Shown: positions 1 to 6,362 of the stretch, piece after piece
Position numbering within the stretch: position 1 is the first letter of the stretch
How the letters are laid out: every line of letters starts with the position of its first letter
Assembly: GCA_947457025.1 (NCBI GenBank)
Contig: CANGUI010000035.1
Location: forward strand, 1-10,952
Reading direction: 5' to 3'
Length of the DNA: 10,952 nt
Origin: Flammeovirgaceae bacterium
Lineage (GTDB): Bacteria > Bacteroidota > Bacteroidia > Cytophagales > Cyclobacteriaceae
Notes under the pieces: generated by a model
What the model saw: the letters and a program-made list of their open reading frames with translations, nothing else
Database searches by the model: none
What the model was told of the DNA's origin: nothing
Position numbers and translations under genes: made by a program

Positions 1-219
1 ATAAAGGGTGTGCTGAAAATTTCCTTCAGCAGGATTTAAGCCAGGATCATAAATAGCATTAAATGGATCGACCAAAGGATCGTTACTTTTTAGATAAAAC
101 GGCTTCATGCGGTTGATGCTGGTGAAGTCTCTGGGGTCCCCGTAATCATCAATCAGAAAGTCGTTCCAAAAGGAGATTAGCAAGTCAAAATCTTTTGAGA
201 AAAATGTTGATGCAACCAT
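1..219 (-). CDS. Unrecognised protein, N-terminal 73 residues (cut by the left edge)
   Basis: An open frame on the minus strand starts with ATG at 219 and stays open for 73 codons to the window edge. An in-frame TGA lies shortly upstream (near 246), and no other ATG lies between, so 219 is the natural start. The visible protein begins MVASTFFSKDFDLLISFWND and is rich in aromatic and acidic residues. It has no signal peptide or clear membrane helix, and I recognise no motif in it. The gene begins 13 nt after the stop codon of the aspartate kinase gene on the same strand, so the two are probably co-transcribed. That does not by itself tell the function. It is considered real because the frame is open over the whole stretch and the spacing is operon-like. 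Confidence 0.65.
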   Translation of the reverse strand, partial: MVASTFFSKDFDLLISFWNDFLIDDYGDPRDFTSINRMKPFYLKSNDPLVDPFNAIYDPGLNPAEGNFQHTLY

Positions 220-232
220 TGCACCGGTCGGG

Positions 233-1483
233 CTAAAGCCCCCTCACCAACACCTGCAAGGTAGAGCGCGAAGATTGCTCTAACACCAGCCCCGGCATGC
301 GCTGGTATTTCGCCTGTGTGGCGGCATCGTAGTTCTTTACAGTAATCAGCGTTAGAGGGGTGTTGTAATATACTTCAAACTGCTGGCTGAGTTCTTCAAT
401 GAGGCGAGTTACTTTTTGCTCATCGTAATCGGTGCAAAATGAAAAACTGATAGCCGAATTTTGCATGAGGTTGATCTTGATGCCCAGCCGCGACACTACC
501 GAGAAGACAAACCCCAATTGCTCCTCCGTCACGAATGAGTAGTCGGTTACCTTACAGGAAATCAGGCATTGGTTGTCCTTGAATACGATCAATGGCGGCA
601 GGAAATCCACCCGGCCCTCGCGGATTCGGGTACCCGGTAAATCGGGTTGAGCAAAACTCCTGACGAAAAGCGGAATCTGCCGGTTTGCCAGTGGCTTAAT
701 GGTTTTCGGGTGAATGACGTTGGCCCCGTAGTAGGTCATCTCCGCAGCCTCCCGGAAGGGAAGTTGATCAAAAACGACGGCGCTTGGCAACCGCTTGGGG
801 TCGGCATTCATTACCCCCGGCACATCCTTCCAGATCGTAACCGATGCCGCTGCCAGTAGGGAAGCAAATATGGCGGCACTAAAGTCTGAGCCATCGCGCC
901 CCAGCGTTGTGGTTTCTCCTTTCTCCGTTCGTCCGATAAATCCCTGGGTAACAACCCATTTGTATTGGGCCAGGAGATCGGTTACCACGTTACGGTTTTT
1001 CTCGGTCTCCTTCCAGCGCACCTTGCCTTCGCGAAACGTGCCATCTGTACGGATCACCCGCCGGGCATCGAGCCACGCCACCGAAGCATGGTGTAACCGC
1101 AAATAATGGAACAAAATGGTGGTGGATACCAACTCCCCCACGCTCACGACCTGATCATAAACGAAGTCATAAGAAGCTTTGAGTGCCAGGTGCGCGGGTA
1201 AGCCATCGAAATACGCGGCTACCTCGGCAAACACCGGATGAGTGGTCGGAAAAAGCGCCAGCAAAATATCCCGATGGTTTTGGTGAAGGGTGTTCAGCGC
1301 GGGGCGATAGTCTTCGCCACGCACACTCAGCGCCAGCACATGTTCCAGAGCATCCGTGGTTTTACCCATAGCCGAAACTACAATCACCAGGGGTTCATCC
1401 GCGTAAGCGAAAAGAATCCGCCCTACATTGCGAACGCCCTCAGCCTCCCGTACCGAGGCGCCGCCAAACTTAAATACCTGCAT
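233..1483 (-). CDS. lysC: Aspartate kinase, monofunctional
   Basis: Phosphorylates L-aspartate with ATP to give 4-phospho-aspartate, the first step to lysine (diaminopimelate), threonine and methionine, in the cytoplasm. The 416-aa protein has the amino-acid-kinase fold at about residues 1-285: KFGGASV at 5-11 (ATP and aspartate binding), SVGE at 114-117, [11 protein letters not shown] at 193-203 and [11 protein letters not shown] at 219-229. About 115 C-terminal residues after position 295 form the ACT-domain regulatory region usual for feedback-sensitive kinases. It is somewhat shorter than E. coli LysC (449 aa), and there is no fused homoserine dehydrogenase. The start is ATG at 1483; the codon before it is TTG, which would add one residue and is less likely. 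It is divergent from fbp, with a 58-nt gap, and followed after 13 nt by another minus-strand gene. Which amino acid inhibits it cannot be read from the sequence. Confidence 0.95.
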   Translation of the reverse strand: MQVFKFGGASVREAEGVRNVGRILFAYADEPLVIVVSAMGKTTDALEHVLALSVRGEDYRPALNTLHQNHRDILLALFPTTHPVFAEVAAYFDGLPAHLALKASYDFVYDQVVSVGELVSTTILFHYLRLHHASVAWLDARRVIRTDGTFREGKVRWKETEKNRNVVTDLLAQYKWVVTQGFIGRTEKGETTTLGRDGSDFSAAIFASLLAAASVTIWKDVPGVMNADPKRLPSAVVFDQLPFREAAEMTYYGANVIHPKTIKPLANRQIPLFVRSFAQPDLPGTRIREGRVDFLPPLIVFKDNQCLISCKVTDYSFVTEEQLGFVFSVVSRLGIKINLMQNSAISFSFCTDYDEQKVTRLIEELSQQFEVYYNTPLTLITVKNYDAATQAKYQRMPGLVLEQSSRSTLQVLVRGL

Positions 1484-1488
1484 CAAAA

Positions 1489-1516
1489 TTGTTTCAAACG
1501 ATTGCGATTATATTTG
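1489..1516 (+). promoter_or_regulatory. Probable Bacteroidetes-type promoter of fbp
   Basis: TATATTTG at 1509-1516 matches the Bacteroidetes -7 consensus TAnnTTTG exactly. A TTG at 1489-1491 lies 17 nt upstream, within the accepted spacing for the -33 element. The predicted transcript would start near 1522, about 20 nt before the fbp ATG at 1542. The -33 element lies only 6 nt outside the start codon of the divergent lysC gene, so the two promoters must share a very small region. Seen directly: the motif and spacing. Inferred: that it is active. Confidence 0.6.
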
Positions 1517-1541
1517 TCGAAGGGTACTTATCCCCCGTTAT

Positions 1542-2555
1542 ATGTCCCATCAGCCCCGCAGCATCGAAGAGTCGCGCATAGCGCAGCCCATCGGCACCAC
1601 GCTCGATCGGTTCATCAAAAATAATCAGGATCAGTTTGCTTTCGCCAGTGGCGAGCTTTCGCAACTGCTCCGCGACATTGCGCTGGCCTCAAAAGTGGTC
1701 AACCGCGAAGTGAACAAAGCCGGATTGATCGACATCATGGGAGCCATCGGCTCGCAAAACATGGCCGGTGATCAACAGCAAAAGCTGGATGTACTGGCAA
1801 ACATCCGGTTCACCCGTGCCCTGATGAAGGGGGGCGAGGCGTGCGCGATTATCTCCGAAGAAACAGAATCGTTTGTCGACCTGAACAATAACGGAAAATA
1901 TGTCATCGCAATCGATCCGCTGGATGGATCCGGAAACATCGATGTAAACGTCTCCATCGGCACAATTTTTTCAATCTATCGCCGAAAATCGCCCGTGGGC
2001 CGGCCAATCCAAACCATCGATATCCTGCAGCCCGGTGCAGACCAGGTCGCAGCCGGCTACGTCCTCTACGGTTCCTCTACCATGTTGGTCTACACTACCG
2101 GGCACGGAGTAAACGGGTTTACGTACGAACCCACTCTGGGCGAATACTTCCTTTCTCACCCCAACCTGCGCATGCCCACAGAGGGAAAGATTTTTTCGGT
2201 TAACGAGGGTGGCTACTTTTCCTTTCCGGAAGCCGTTAAAAAGTACCTCGCGTATTGCAAAGAACAACAGTACACCGGCCGATACATCGGTTCGCTCGTG
2301 GCGGATTTCCATCGCAACCTGCTAAAGGGTGGCATCTACATTTATCCGGCCACCGCCGCGAGCCCCACCGGTAAGCTGCGGCTCATGTATGAATGTAATG
2401 CGCTGGCTTTGGTGGCCGAACAGGCAGGCGGCAAAGCAACCAATGGCACAACCAGAATTTTAGAAATTCAGCCCGAAAACCTCCACCAGCGGGTTGCATT
2501 TTATGTAGGTTCTCCCAGTATGATCGACCGGGCCATGCAGTTCAACTTGGGGTAA
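1542..2555 (+). CDS. fbp: Fructose-1,6-bisphosphatase, class I
   Basis: Hydrolyses fructose 1,6-bisphosphate to fructose 6-phosphate in gluconeogenesis, with divalent metal ions. The 337-aa length is typical of class I enzymes. Visible signatures are the GELSQLL loop at 37-43 (equivalent to the AMP-binding loop of the mammalian enzyme), SEE at 105-107, GKY at 118-120 just before the metal site (Lys and Tyr equivalent to AMP contacts in the pig enzyme), [10 protein letters not shown] at 125-134 (metal-binding aspartates), the substrate-binding stretch [13 protein letters not shown] at 248-260, and YEC at 283-285 with its metal-binding Glu. The signature normally reads DPLDGSSNID; here the second Ser is Gly131. 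The frame is open further upstream, but the ATG at 1542 follows the promoter and gives the family-length N-terminus. It is a single gene with its own promoter. The AMP-site residues suggest, but do not prove, AMP inhibition. Confidence 0.97.
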   Translation: MSHQPRSIEESRIAQPIGTTLDRFIKNNQDQFAFASGELSQLLRDIALASKVVNREVNKAGLIDIMGAIGSQNMAGDQQQKLDVLANIRFTRALMKGGEACAIISEETESFVDLNNNGKYVIAIDPLDGSGNIDVNVSIGTIFSIYRRKSPVGRPIQTIDILQPGADQVAAGYVLYGSSTMLVYTTGHGVNGFTYEPTLGEYFLSHPNLRMPTEGKIFSVNEGGYFSFPEAVKKYLAYCKEQQYTGRYIGSLVADFHRNLLKGGIYIYPATAASPTGKLRLMYECNALALVAEQAGGKATNGTTRILEIQPENLHQRVAFYVGSPSMIDRAMQFNLG

Positions 2556-2569
2556 ATAATTGATTATTT
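2554..2569. repeat. AT-rich inverted repeat at the fbp stop codon
   Basis: AAATAAT and ATTATTT form perfect 7-base arms separated by TG, overlapping the fbp TAA stop. As RNA it could form a 6-bp stem with a 4-nt loop, which is weak and not followed by a U-run. It may be a poor transcription-end signal or a protein site; neither is shown. Confidence 0.3.
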
Positions 2570-2595
2570 GGTTCTTAACAGACAACTAAAATTTG

Positions 2596-2612
2596 TTTAG
2601 AATTATTCTAAA
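2596..2612. promoter_or_regulatory. Perfect 17-bp palindrome, possible Fur/PerR-family operator (upstream copy)
   Basis: TTTAGAAT-T-ATTCTAAA is a perfect 8-1-8 inverted repeat. Its inner 7-1-7 form (TTAGAATnATTCTAA) has the same geometry as the Bacillus Fur (TGATAATnATTATCA) and PerR (TTATAATnATTATAA) boxes. It ends 3 nt before the presumed -33 element of the next gene, which encodes a haem-degrading enzyme. The palindrome is seen directly; the regulator is inferred from geometry and gene function. It is not a good terminator, because the stem is A/T-rich with almost no loop. Confidence 0.5.
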
Positions 2613-2615
2613 TAG

Positions 2616-2647
2616 TTTGGAGGGTTGAATTCCGTCGGCCATTTTTG
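2616..2647 (+). promoter_or_regulatory. Probable promoter of the haem monooxygenase gene
   Basis: TTTG at 2616-2619, a 20-nt spacer, then CATTTTTG at 2640-2647. The latter differs from the Bacteroidetes -7 consensus TAnnTTTG at one base. The predicted start site is near 2654, about 20 nt before the ATG at 2675. Related palindromes lie just upstream (2596-2612) and just downstream (2654-2668), which supports placing a regulated promoter here. Confidence 0.5.
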
Positions 2648-2653
2648 CATTGT

Positions 2654-2668
2654 TAAGAATAATTCTAG
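2654..2668. promoter_or_regulatory. Second, imperfect copy of the palindrome, over the predicted start site
   Basis: AGAAT-A-ATTCT at 2656-2666 is a perfect inverted repeat with the same core as the 2596-2612 palindrome. Over the full 7-1-7 form (TAAGAATaATTCTAG) it differs from TTAGAATnATTCTAA at two of 14 positions. It covers the predicted transcription start and ends 6 nt before the ATG, a position that suits repression. The centres of the two copies are 57 bp apart. Confidence 0.45.
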
Positions 2669-2674
2669 ATAACA

Positions 2675-3001
2675 ATGAACAAGAAATTTGTTGCCATTAA
2701 CTACATCGCTTGCGAGCAACATTACCGCCAGCGCTTCGAAGAGCTTTTTGCTACCCGCGCTCACGCCATTGACCGCATGCCCGGTTTTGTGGACATGCAG
2801 GTGTTGCGGCCTAATCAGGATGGAGAGTACCTGATCGTCAGTCACTGGGAGTCGGAGGATGCGTTCAAGTCGTGGACGAATTCACCTGCGTTTTTGGAGG
2901 GCCACAAGCGCGGGTTTGAAGACCTCCGCAAAGCAAAAGAGCGAGGCGAGCAAGCGCCCATGCGATCATCGTTCAAAACCTACGAGGTGATCGCCAGGTA
3001 G
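2675..3001 (+). CDS. IsdG/HmoB-like haem-degrading monooxygenase (ABM superfamily)
   Basis: A 108-aa protein with the ferredoxin-like alpha/beta fold of the antibiotic-biosynthesis-monooxygenase (ABM) superfamily. The three residues that define IsdG-type haem oxygenases are present with the right spacing: Asn9 in the first strand (FVAIN), Trp67 (FKSW) and His77 (EGHKRG), matching Asn7/Trp67/His77 of S. aureus IsdG. The stretch around 57-79 (HWESEDAFKSW then FLEGHKRG) is the family signature. Such enzymes act as cytoplasmic dimers that bind haem through the His, ruffle it, and open the ring to free iron. It has its own promoter flanked by Fur-like palindromes, which fits iron control. It converges with the DUF5606 gene, 10 nt between stops. 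ABM proteins of other function share the fold, but the complete triad argues for haem. No haem transporter gene is visible nearby. Confidence 0.85.
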   Translation: MNKKFVAINYIACEQHYRQRFEELFATRAHAIDRMPGFVDMQVLRPNQDGEYLIVSHWESEDAFKSWTNSPAFLEGHKRGFEDLRKAKERGEQAPMRSSFKTYEVIAR

Positions 3002-3011
3002 GTGCTATAGG

Positions 3012-3437
3012 TTATTGTGGTTCGGTGGCGGCGGGTGCCGCATCGGTGAAAATGGCCGGCGCGAATTGCTTCAACTGCCTGTACCATCGAACCAGTTTCC
3101 GGATGTCGGACACGTACACGCGGTTTTCATCATACTCAGGCAGGACGGACTTTAGAAACGCCTTCAATTCGGCCCCGTCAGCGTTCGCATCCACACCCGG
3201 GTCATCTTTAAAATCTGCATGTATTTTTTGTAACACATCGCGTAATGCCACCGTGCCTTCTTTGGTTGTGGTGTAGACCGAAATCTCCTGCAGCACGCTC
3301 AACCGGTGTTGCGTAGTGGCCACCAATTTTGTACGGGCATCATCAAGCGACTCGAGAATGGCGCCGCCTTTAGTAGAACCGATGATTCGGAAAAGGCCGC
3401 TTTTTCCGGAGATAGTAGCAATTTTACTCAGATCCAT
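3012..3437 (-). CDS. DUF5606 family protein, function unknown
   Basis: A 141-aa soluble protein starting at ATG 3437 (MDLSKIATISGKSGLFRIIG). I recognise the N-terminal pattern, a short basic beta-rich region with ISGKSGLF and GGAILESL followed by LSVLQEISVYT, as the DUF5606 family conserved in Bacteroidetes. The C-terminal half (about 60-125) looks helical, with LRDVLQKIHADF, then VYVSDIRKLVRWYRQL, and ends in an Ala/Pro-rich tail (about 131-141). No signal peptide or membrane helix is seen. The frame is open slightly further upstream to a TTG at 3455, but the ATG gives the family N-terminus. It lies 20 nt downstream of engB on the same strand and is very likely co-transcribed with it. A role in ribosome biology by association with EngB is possible but is only a guess. 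Confidence 0.85.
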   Translation of the reverse strand: MDLSKIATISGKSGLFRIIGSTKGGAILESLDDARTKLVATTQHRLSVLQEISVYTTTKEGTVALRDVLQKIHADFKDDPGVDANADGAELKAFLKSVLPEYDENRVYVSDIRKLVRWYRQLKQFAPAIFTDAAPAATEPQ

Positions 3438-3457
3438 ACTTGTATTCGATCGCAAAA

Positions 3458-4063
3458 CTACGAATTATCCGCACGCTGCATGGCCTGCTGCAGAAAATCG
3501 AGTATGGCCTCCCGGCCGGCTCTCTCAGATGCGGATGTCTCAAAACAAACCGGCAGTTCCTCCCACGTCTCGCGGAGTTTTGCCTCCCATCTCAAACGGT
3601 TTTTATGCCATTCCTGACGCTTCAGTTTGTCGGTCTTAGTGAAGACCAGCGCCAGCGGCAACTGGTGCTCGCCCATCCATTGGATGAAATCCACATCGAT
3701 CTTTTGCGGCTCCAGGCGACTATCAACCAACACAAATGTGCAATAAAGATTCGGGCGTTTCAGCAGGTAATGTTCAATCATGGTGCCCCAGGAAGCGCGC
3801 CGCGTGCGGCTGACGCCGGCATAACCATAGCCCGGCAAGTCAACCAGATACCACCGTTCATTGATTAAAAAGTGATTGATCGTCTGCGTTTTACCTGGTT
3901 GGGCCGAGGTTTTTGCTAACCCTTTTCGCTCGACCAGCATGTTAATTAGCGAAGACTTGCCTACGTTAGAACGCCCGATGAAGGCAAACTCTGGCAGTAC
4001 CGGATCGGGGCACTTACCAGGGCTGGTGTTACTCATTACAAAAGTTGCCGAAAGGATCTTCAA
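3458..4063 (-). CDS. engB: Ribosome-biogenesis GTPase EngB (YihA/YsxC), probable TTG start
   Basis: A 201-aa GTPase needed for late assembly of the large ribosomal subunit and cell division in several bacteria. All G motifs are visible: G1 GRSNVGKSS at 30-38, G2 region PGKTQTIN at 57-63, G3 DLPGYGYA at 75-82, G4 TKTD at 142-145, and G5 TSAS at 176-179. Start choice: there is no ATG before residue 10 (ATG at 4036), and an in-frame TGA lies three codons upstream of a TTG at 4063. The stretch after that TTG (KILSATFVMSN) matches the conserved first strand of Bacteroidetes EngB proteins, so I place the start at the TTG; starting at 4036 would remove that strand. It is divergent from the OmpA-family gene (131 nt between starts) and followed after 20 nt by the DUF5606 gene. 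Confidence 0.95.
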   Translation of the reverse strand: MKILSATFVMSNTSPGKCPDPVLPEFAFIGRSNVGKSSLINMLVERKGLAKTSAQPGKTQTINHFLINERWYLVDLPGYGYAGVSRTRRASWGTMIEHYLLKRPNLYCTFVLVDSRLEPQKIDVDFIQWMGEHQLPLALVFTKTDKLKRQEWHKNRLRWEAKLRETWEELPVCFETSASERAGREAILDFLQQAMQRADNS

Positions 4064-4194
4064 GGTACTTCAAGTGTTTATTTAAGGGCAAAATACTAAG
4101 ATTGTAATGTTCCGACATTTTTGCGATCGAGAAACCCCTTTTTTTCAGTATTTTTTCTACCTTGCTTATCCTAAACCAAAGTACTAGATCTTCC

Positions 4195-6279
4195 ATGGCA
4201 CCAACACCCAACTTCAAACACTGTGTTGCCCGATTCGTTCGGGTGGCCGGCGGTGTGGTGCTTTTCTTCTGCGCCACGACTGCCGTCGGTCAGCAAAAGC
4301 AGGACAAAGAACTGGCTGTACAATATATAGAACTAGCTAAAGAAATGCTGGCGGGGTCGCAGGCAATTGATGATGCCCGCGACAACATGGTAATTGCTGC
4401 GGAAACCGACACATCGAATGTTACCGCGAACTTCGAAGCAGGCCATCTGCATATCAAAACCATAGGAAAAGACAGGGCCGTTAAGTTTTTTCTGCGGGTG
4501 TACAGGCAAGAGCCTGATTATCGTTTTGATCTGGAGTATTGGATTGGCGCGAGTTATCACTTCGGGTTGGATTTTGACAAAGCGCTGGATTTTTATAACC
4601 GCTACAAAAAGCGCCTCGAAAGCAAGCCGGATTATATGGGGCGTGATAAGGTGGAAATGAAAGAAGTCGAGCGTAAAATTCAGGAATGCCAGTGGGGCAA
4701 AGAATTTGTGGCTAACCCCGGAAATTATTCCATTGTAAATATCGGCCGGGAGATTAACAGCGAGGGTGAAGATTACGCACCCGTTCTCTCCGAAAATGAA
4801 AATGAAATCATATTCACCAGCCGCCGGCGTGATGGCAACCTGAACGAGAACGTAGACTTAGACAACATCCCGTTTGAAGACATTTTCGTGGCGAACAAGA
4901 ATGGCTCCGCATGGTCGCGCGCCAGCAACATCGGACCACAGGTGAACACCCGTTTCCATGATTCAAACCTGGCGCTGAGTCCCGACGGAAAAACGCTGTT
5001 TATTTATAAGGACGAAAATAGCGGAGATATTTATACCTGCACCCGTAAACCGGATGGAACCTGGACAAGCCCCGAACCTCTTCCGGGTGTTATCAATTCA
5101 ACCTACCGGGAAGGTTCGATATCGATTACCGCAGACGGTAAGACCCTCTACTTCGCGAGCGAACGCCCTGGCGGCTACGGTGGAAGCGATATTTATGTCT
5201 GCACCCAGGACGCGCGCGGTGAATGGACGCGCGTAAAGAACCTCGGGCCGGGCATCAATACCGATTTGGACGAAGAGGGGCCATTTATCGACCATGACCA
5301 GAAAACGCTGTACTTCAGTTCTCGGGGGCGCAAAGGAATGGGTGGGCACGATGTTTTCAAAGCTCAGGTACTAAACGCTGACCGCAACGAATGGAGCGAA
5401 CCCGAAAACCTCGGCTATCCGATCAATACACCAGATGATGACATCTATTTTGTAGCGACACGAGACGGAGAGCGAGCCTATTTTTCTTCTGTTCGGGAGG
5501 ATGGCTTGGGATATAGCGATATTTATACCATTACGGTAGCACCTGAAACGATGCCTACAGTAGCCAAAGCACCCCCCGAACCGGTAAAAGAGGTTAAACA
5601 GGAAGAAACCCAACCCACACCTACTGAAAAAAAGGAAGTGTCACGCGCAGTTCAGCCGCTGAAGTTGATTGTATCAGTTGTGGATGCCGAAACAAAAAAA
5701 CCTTTAGATGCCAAAGTGCGCCTGCTGGCACTCCAAGACAACACCGTTCCGGGCGCGACGCGCGAGGGCGGCAACTATCTATTTTCGATACGCACGGAAA
5801 ATCAACAAGATTACCGACTGTCAATAGAGCGCGAGGGATATGTTTTCTACAACCAAACCATAAGCATAGCCGGTGCTTCGCCCCAACAAAGTACCCGAAC
5901 AATAACCATTGAATTGAAAAAAATCAGCGTGGGTGTTACCGGTATTCTCCGAAACATCTATTTCGATTTCGGGCGTTCAACGTTCCGCACCGAATCGTAT
6001 AGTGAGTTAAACAAACTGGAAGCGATGATGAAGCAAAACAGCGGCGTTGCCGTTGAGATTACCGGCCATACCGATAACGTGGGAAGTAAAGCCTGGAACC
6101 AGCGCTTGTCACTCAATCGTGCCAAAGCAGTACGAAACTTTCTGATCTCAAAAGGAATTGACGGACGTCAAATCCAGACGCGCGGCTTCGGTGAGGATAA
6201 GCCGATGGCCAGTAACGACGATGAAGAAGACGGGCGCGCTCTTAACCGCCGGGTTGAGTTTCGCATCACCGGAAATTGA
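4195..6279 (+). CDS. OmpA-family outer-membrane/periplasmic protein with TPR, PD40 propeller and CNA-B-like domains (PorE-like)
   Basis: A 694-aa exported protein. Residues 1-32 form a signal peptide (basic start, hydrophobic GGVVLFFCATTAVG, probable cut before QQ). Cys26 is not in a proper lipobox. About 40-165 is helical and TPR-like (FDKALDFYNRY). About 183-448 contains PD40/WD40-like propeller repeats with the signature SPDGKTLF, TADGKTLYFASERPGGYGGSDIY, DQKTLYFSSRGRKGMGGHD and RDGERAYFSSVRED. About 450-487 is a Pro/Glu/Lys-rich linker, about 490-573 a CNA-B/carboxypeptidase-regulatory-like fold (VDAETKKPLDAKVRL), and 583-694 an OmpA C-terminal peptidoglycan-binding domain (YFDFG, TGHTDNVGS at 623-631, LSLNRAKAV at 638-646). 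This domain order is that of P. gingivalis PorE, a T9SS component, although PorE is a lipoprotein and Bacteroidetes carry several paralogues. The start is the ATG at 4195; the upstream frame begins only at a TTG. Confidence 0.9.
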   Translation: MAPTPNFKHCVARFVRVAGGVVLFFCATTAVGQQKQDKELAVQYIELAKEMLAGSQAIDDARDNMVIAAETDTSNVTANFEAGHLHIKTIGKDRAVKFFLRVYRQEPDYRFDLEYWIGASYHFGLDFDKALDFYNRYKKRLESKPDYMGRDKVEMKEVERKIQECQWGKEFVANPGNYSIVNIGREINSEGEDYAPVLSENENEIIFTSRRRDGNLNENVDLDNIPFEDIFVANKNGSAWSRASNIGPQVNTRFHDSNLALSPDGKTLFIYKDENSGDIYTCTRKPDGTWTSPEPLPGVINSTYREGSISITADGKTLYFASERPGGYGGSDIYVCTQDARGEWTRVKNLGPGINTDLDEEGPFIDHDQKTLYFSSRGRKGMGGHDVFKAQVLNADRNEWSEPENLGYPINTPDDDIYFVATRDGERAYFSSVREDGLGYSDIYTITVAPETMPTVAKAPPEPVKEVKQEETQPTPTEKKEVSRAVQPLKLIVSVVDAETKKPLDAKVRLLALQDNTVPGATREGGNYLFSIRTENQQDYRLSIEREGYVFYNQTISIAGASPQQSTRTITIELKKISVGVTGILRNIYFDFGRSTFRTESYSELNKLEAMMKQNSGVAVEITGHTDNVGSKAWNQRLSLNRAKAVRNFLISKGIDGRQIQTRGFGEDKPMASNDDEEDGRALNRRVEFRITGN

Positions 6280-6362
6280 AATTGCCTCCCCCCTCTGTCT
6301 TTTTTTCTCAATCCGATAAACCCGGCAGGTAGGCCGCCTGTTGTTACGTTGAAATAAAAAGT

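Noticed and set aside
647..1371. Several plus-strand frames opposite lysC
   Set aside because: They lie opposite a clearly conserved enzyme, are short, and show Arg/Pro/Ser-rich shadow composition.
4116..4123. CATTTTTG, identical to the presumed -7 element of the haem monooxygenase, upstream of the OmpA-family gene
   Set aside because: No TTG stands at a suitable distance upstream (the nearest is 11 nt away), so a promoter is not supported.
4029..4277. Minus-strand 82-codon frame across the engB start and the OmpA-protein signal peptide
   Set aside because: It overlaps two well-supported genes in other frames, has low-complexity basic composition and no recognisable motif; it is a shadow frame.
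6327..6343. Possible hairpin between the OmpA-family gene and ubiE (CAGG...CCTG)
   Set aside because: Only four pairs with no T-run; too weak to call a terminator.
6345..6351. TACGTTG as a possible -7 element for ubiE
   Set aside because: One T short of the consensus, only 12 nt before the ATG, and with no convincing -33 partner.
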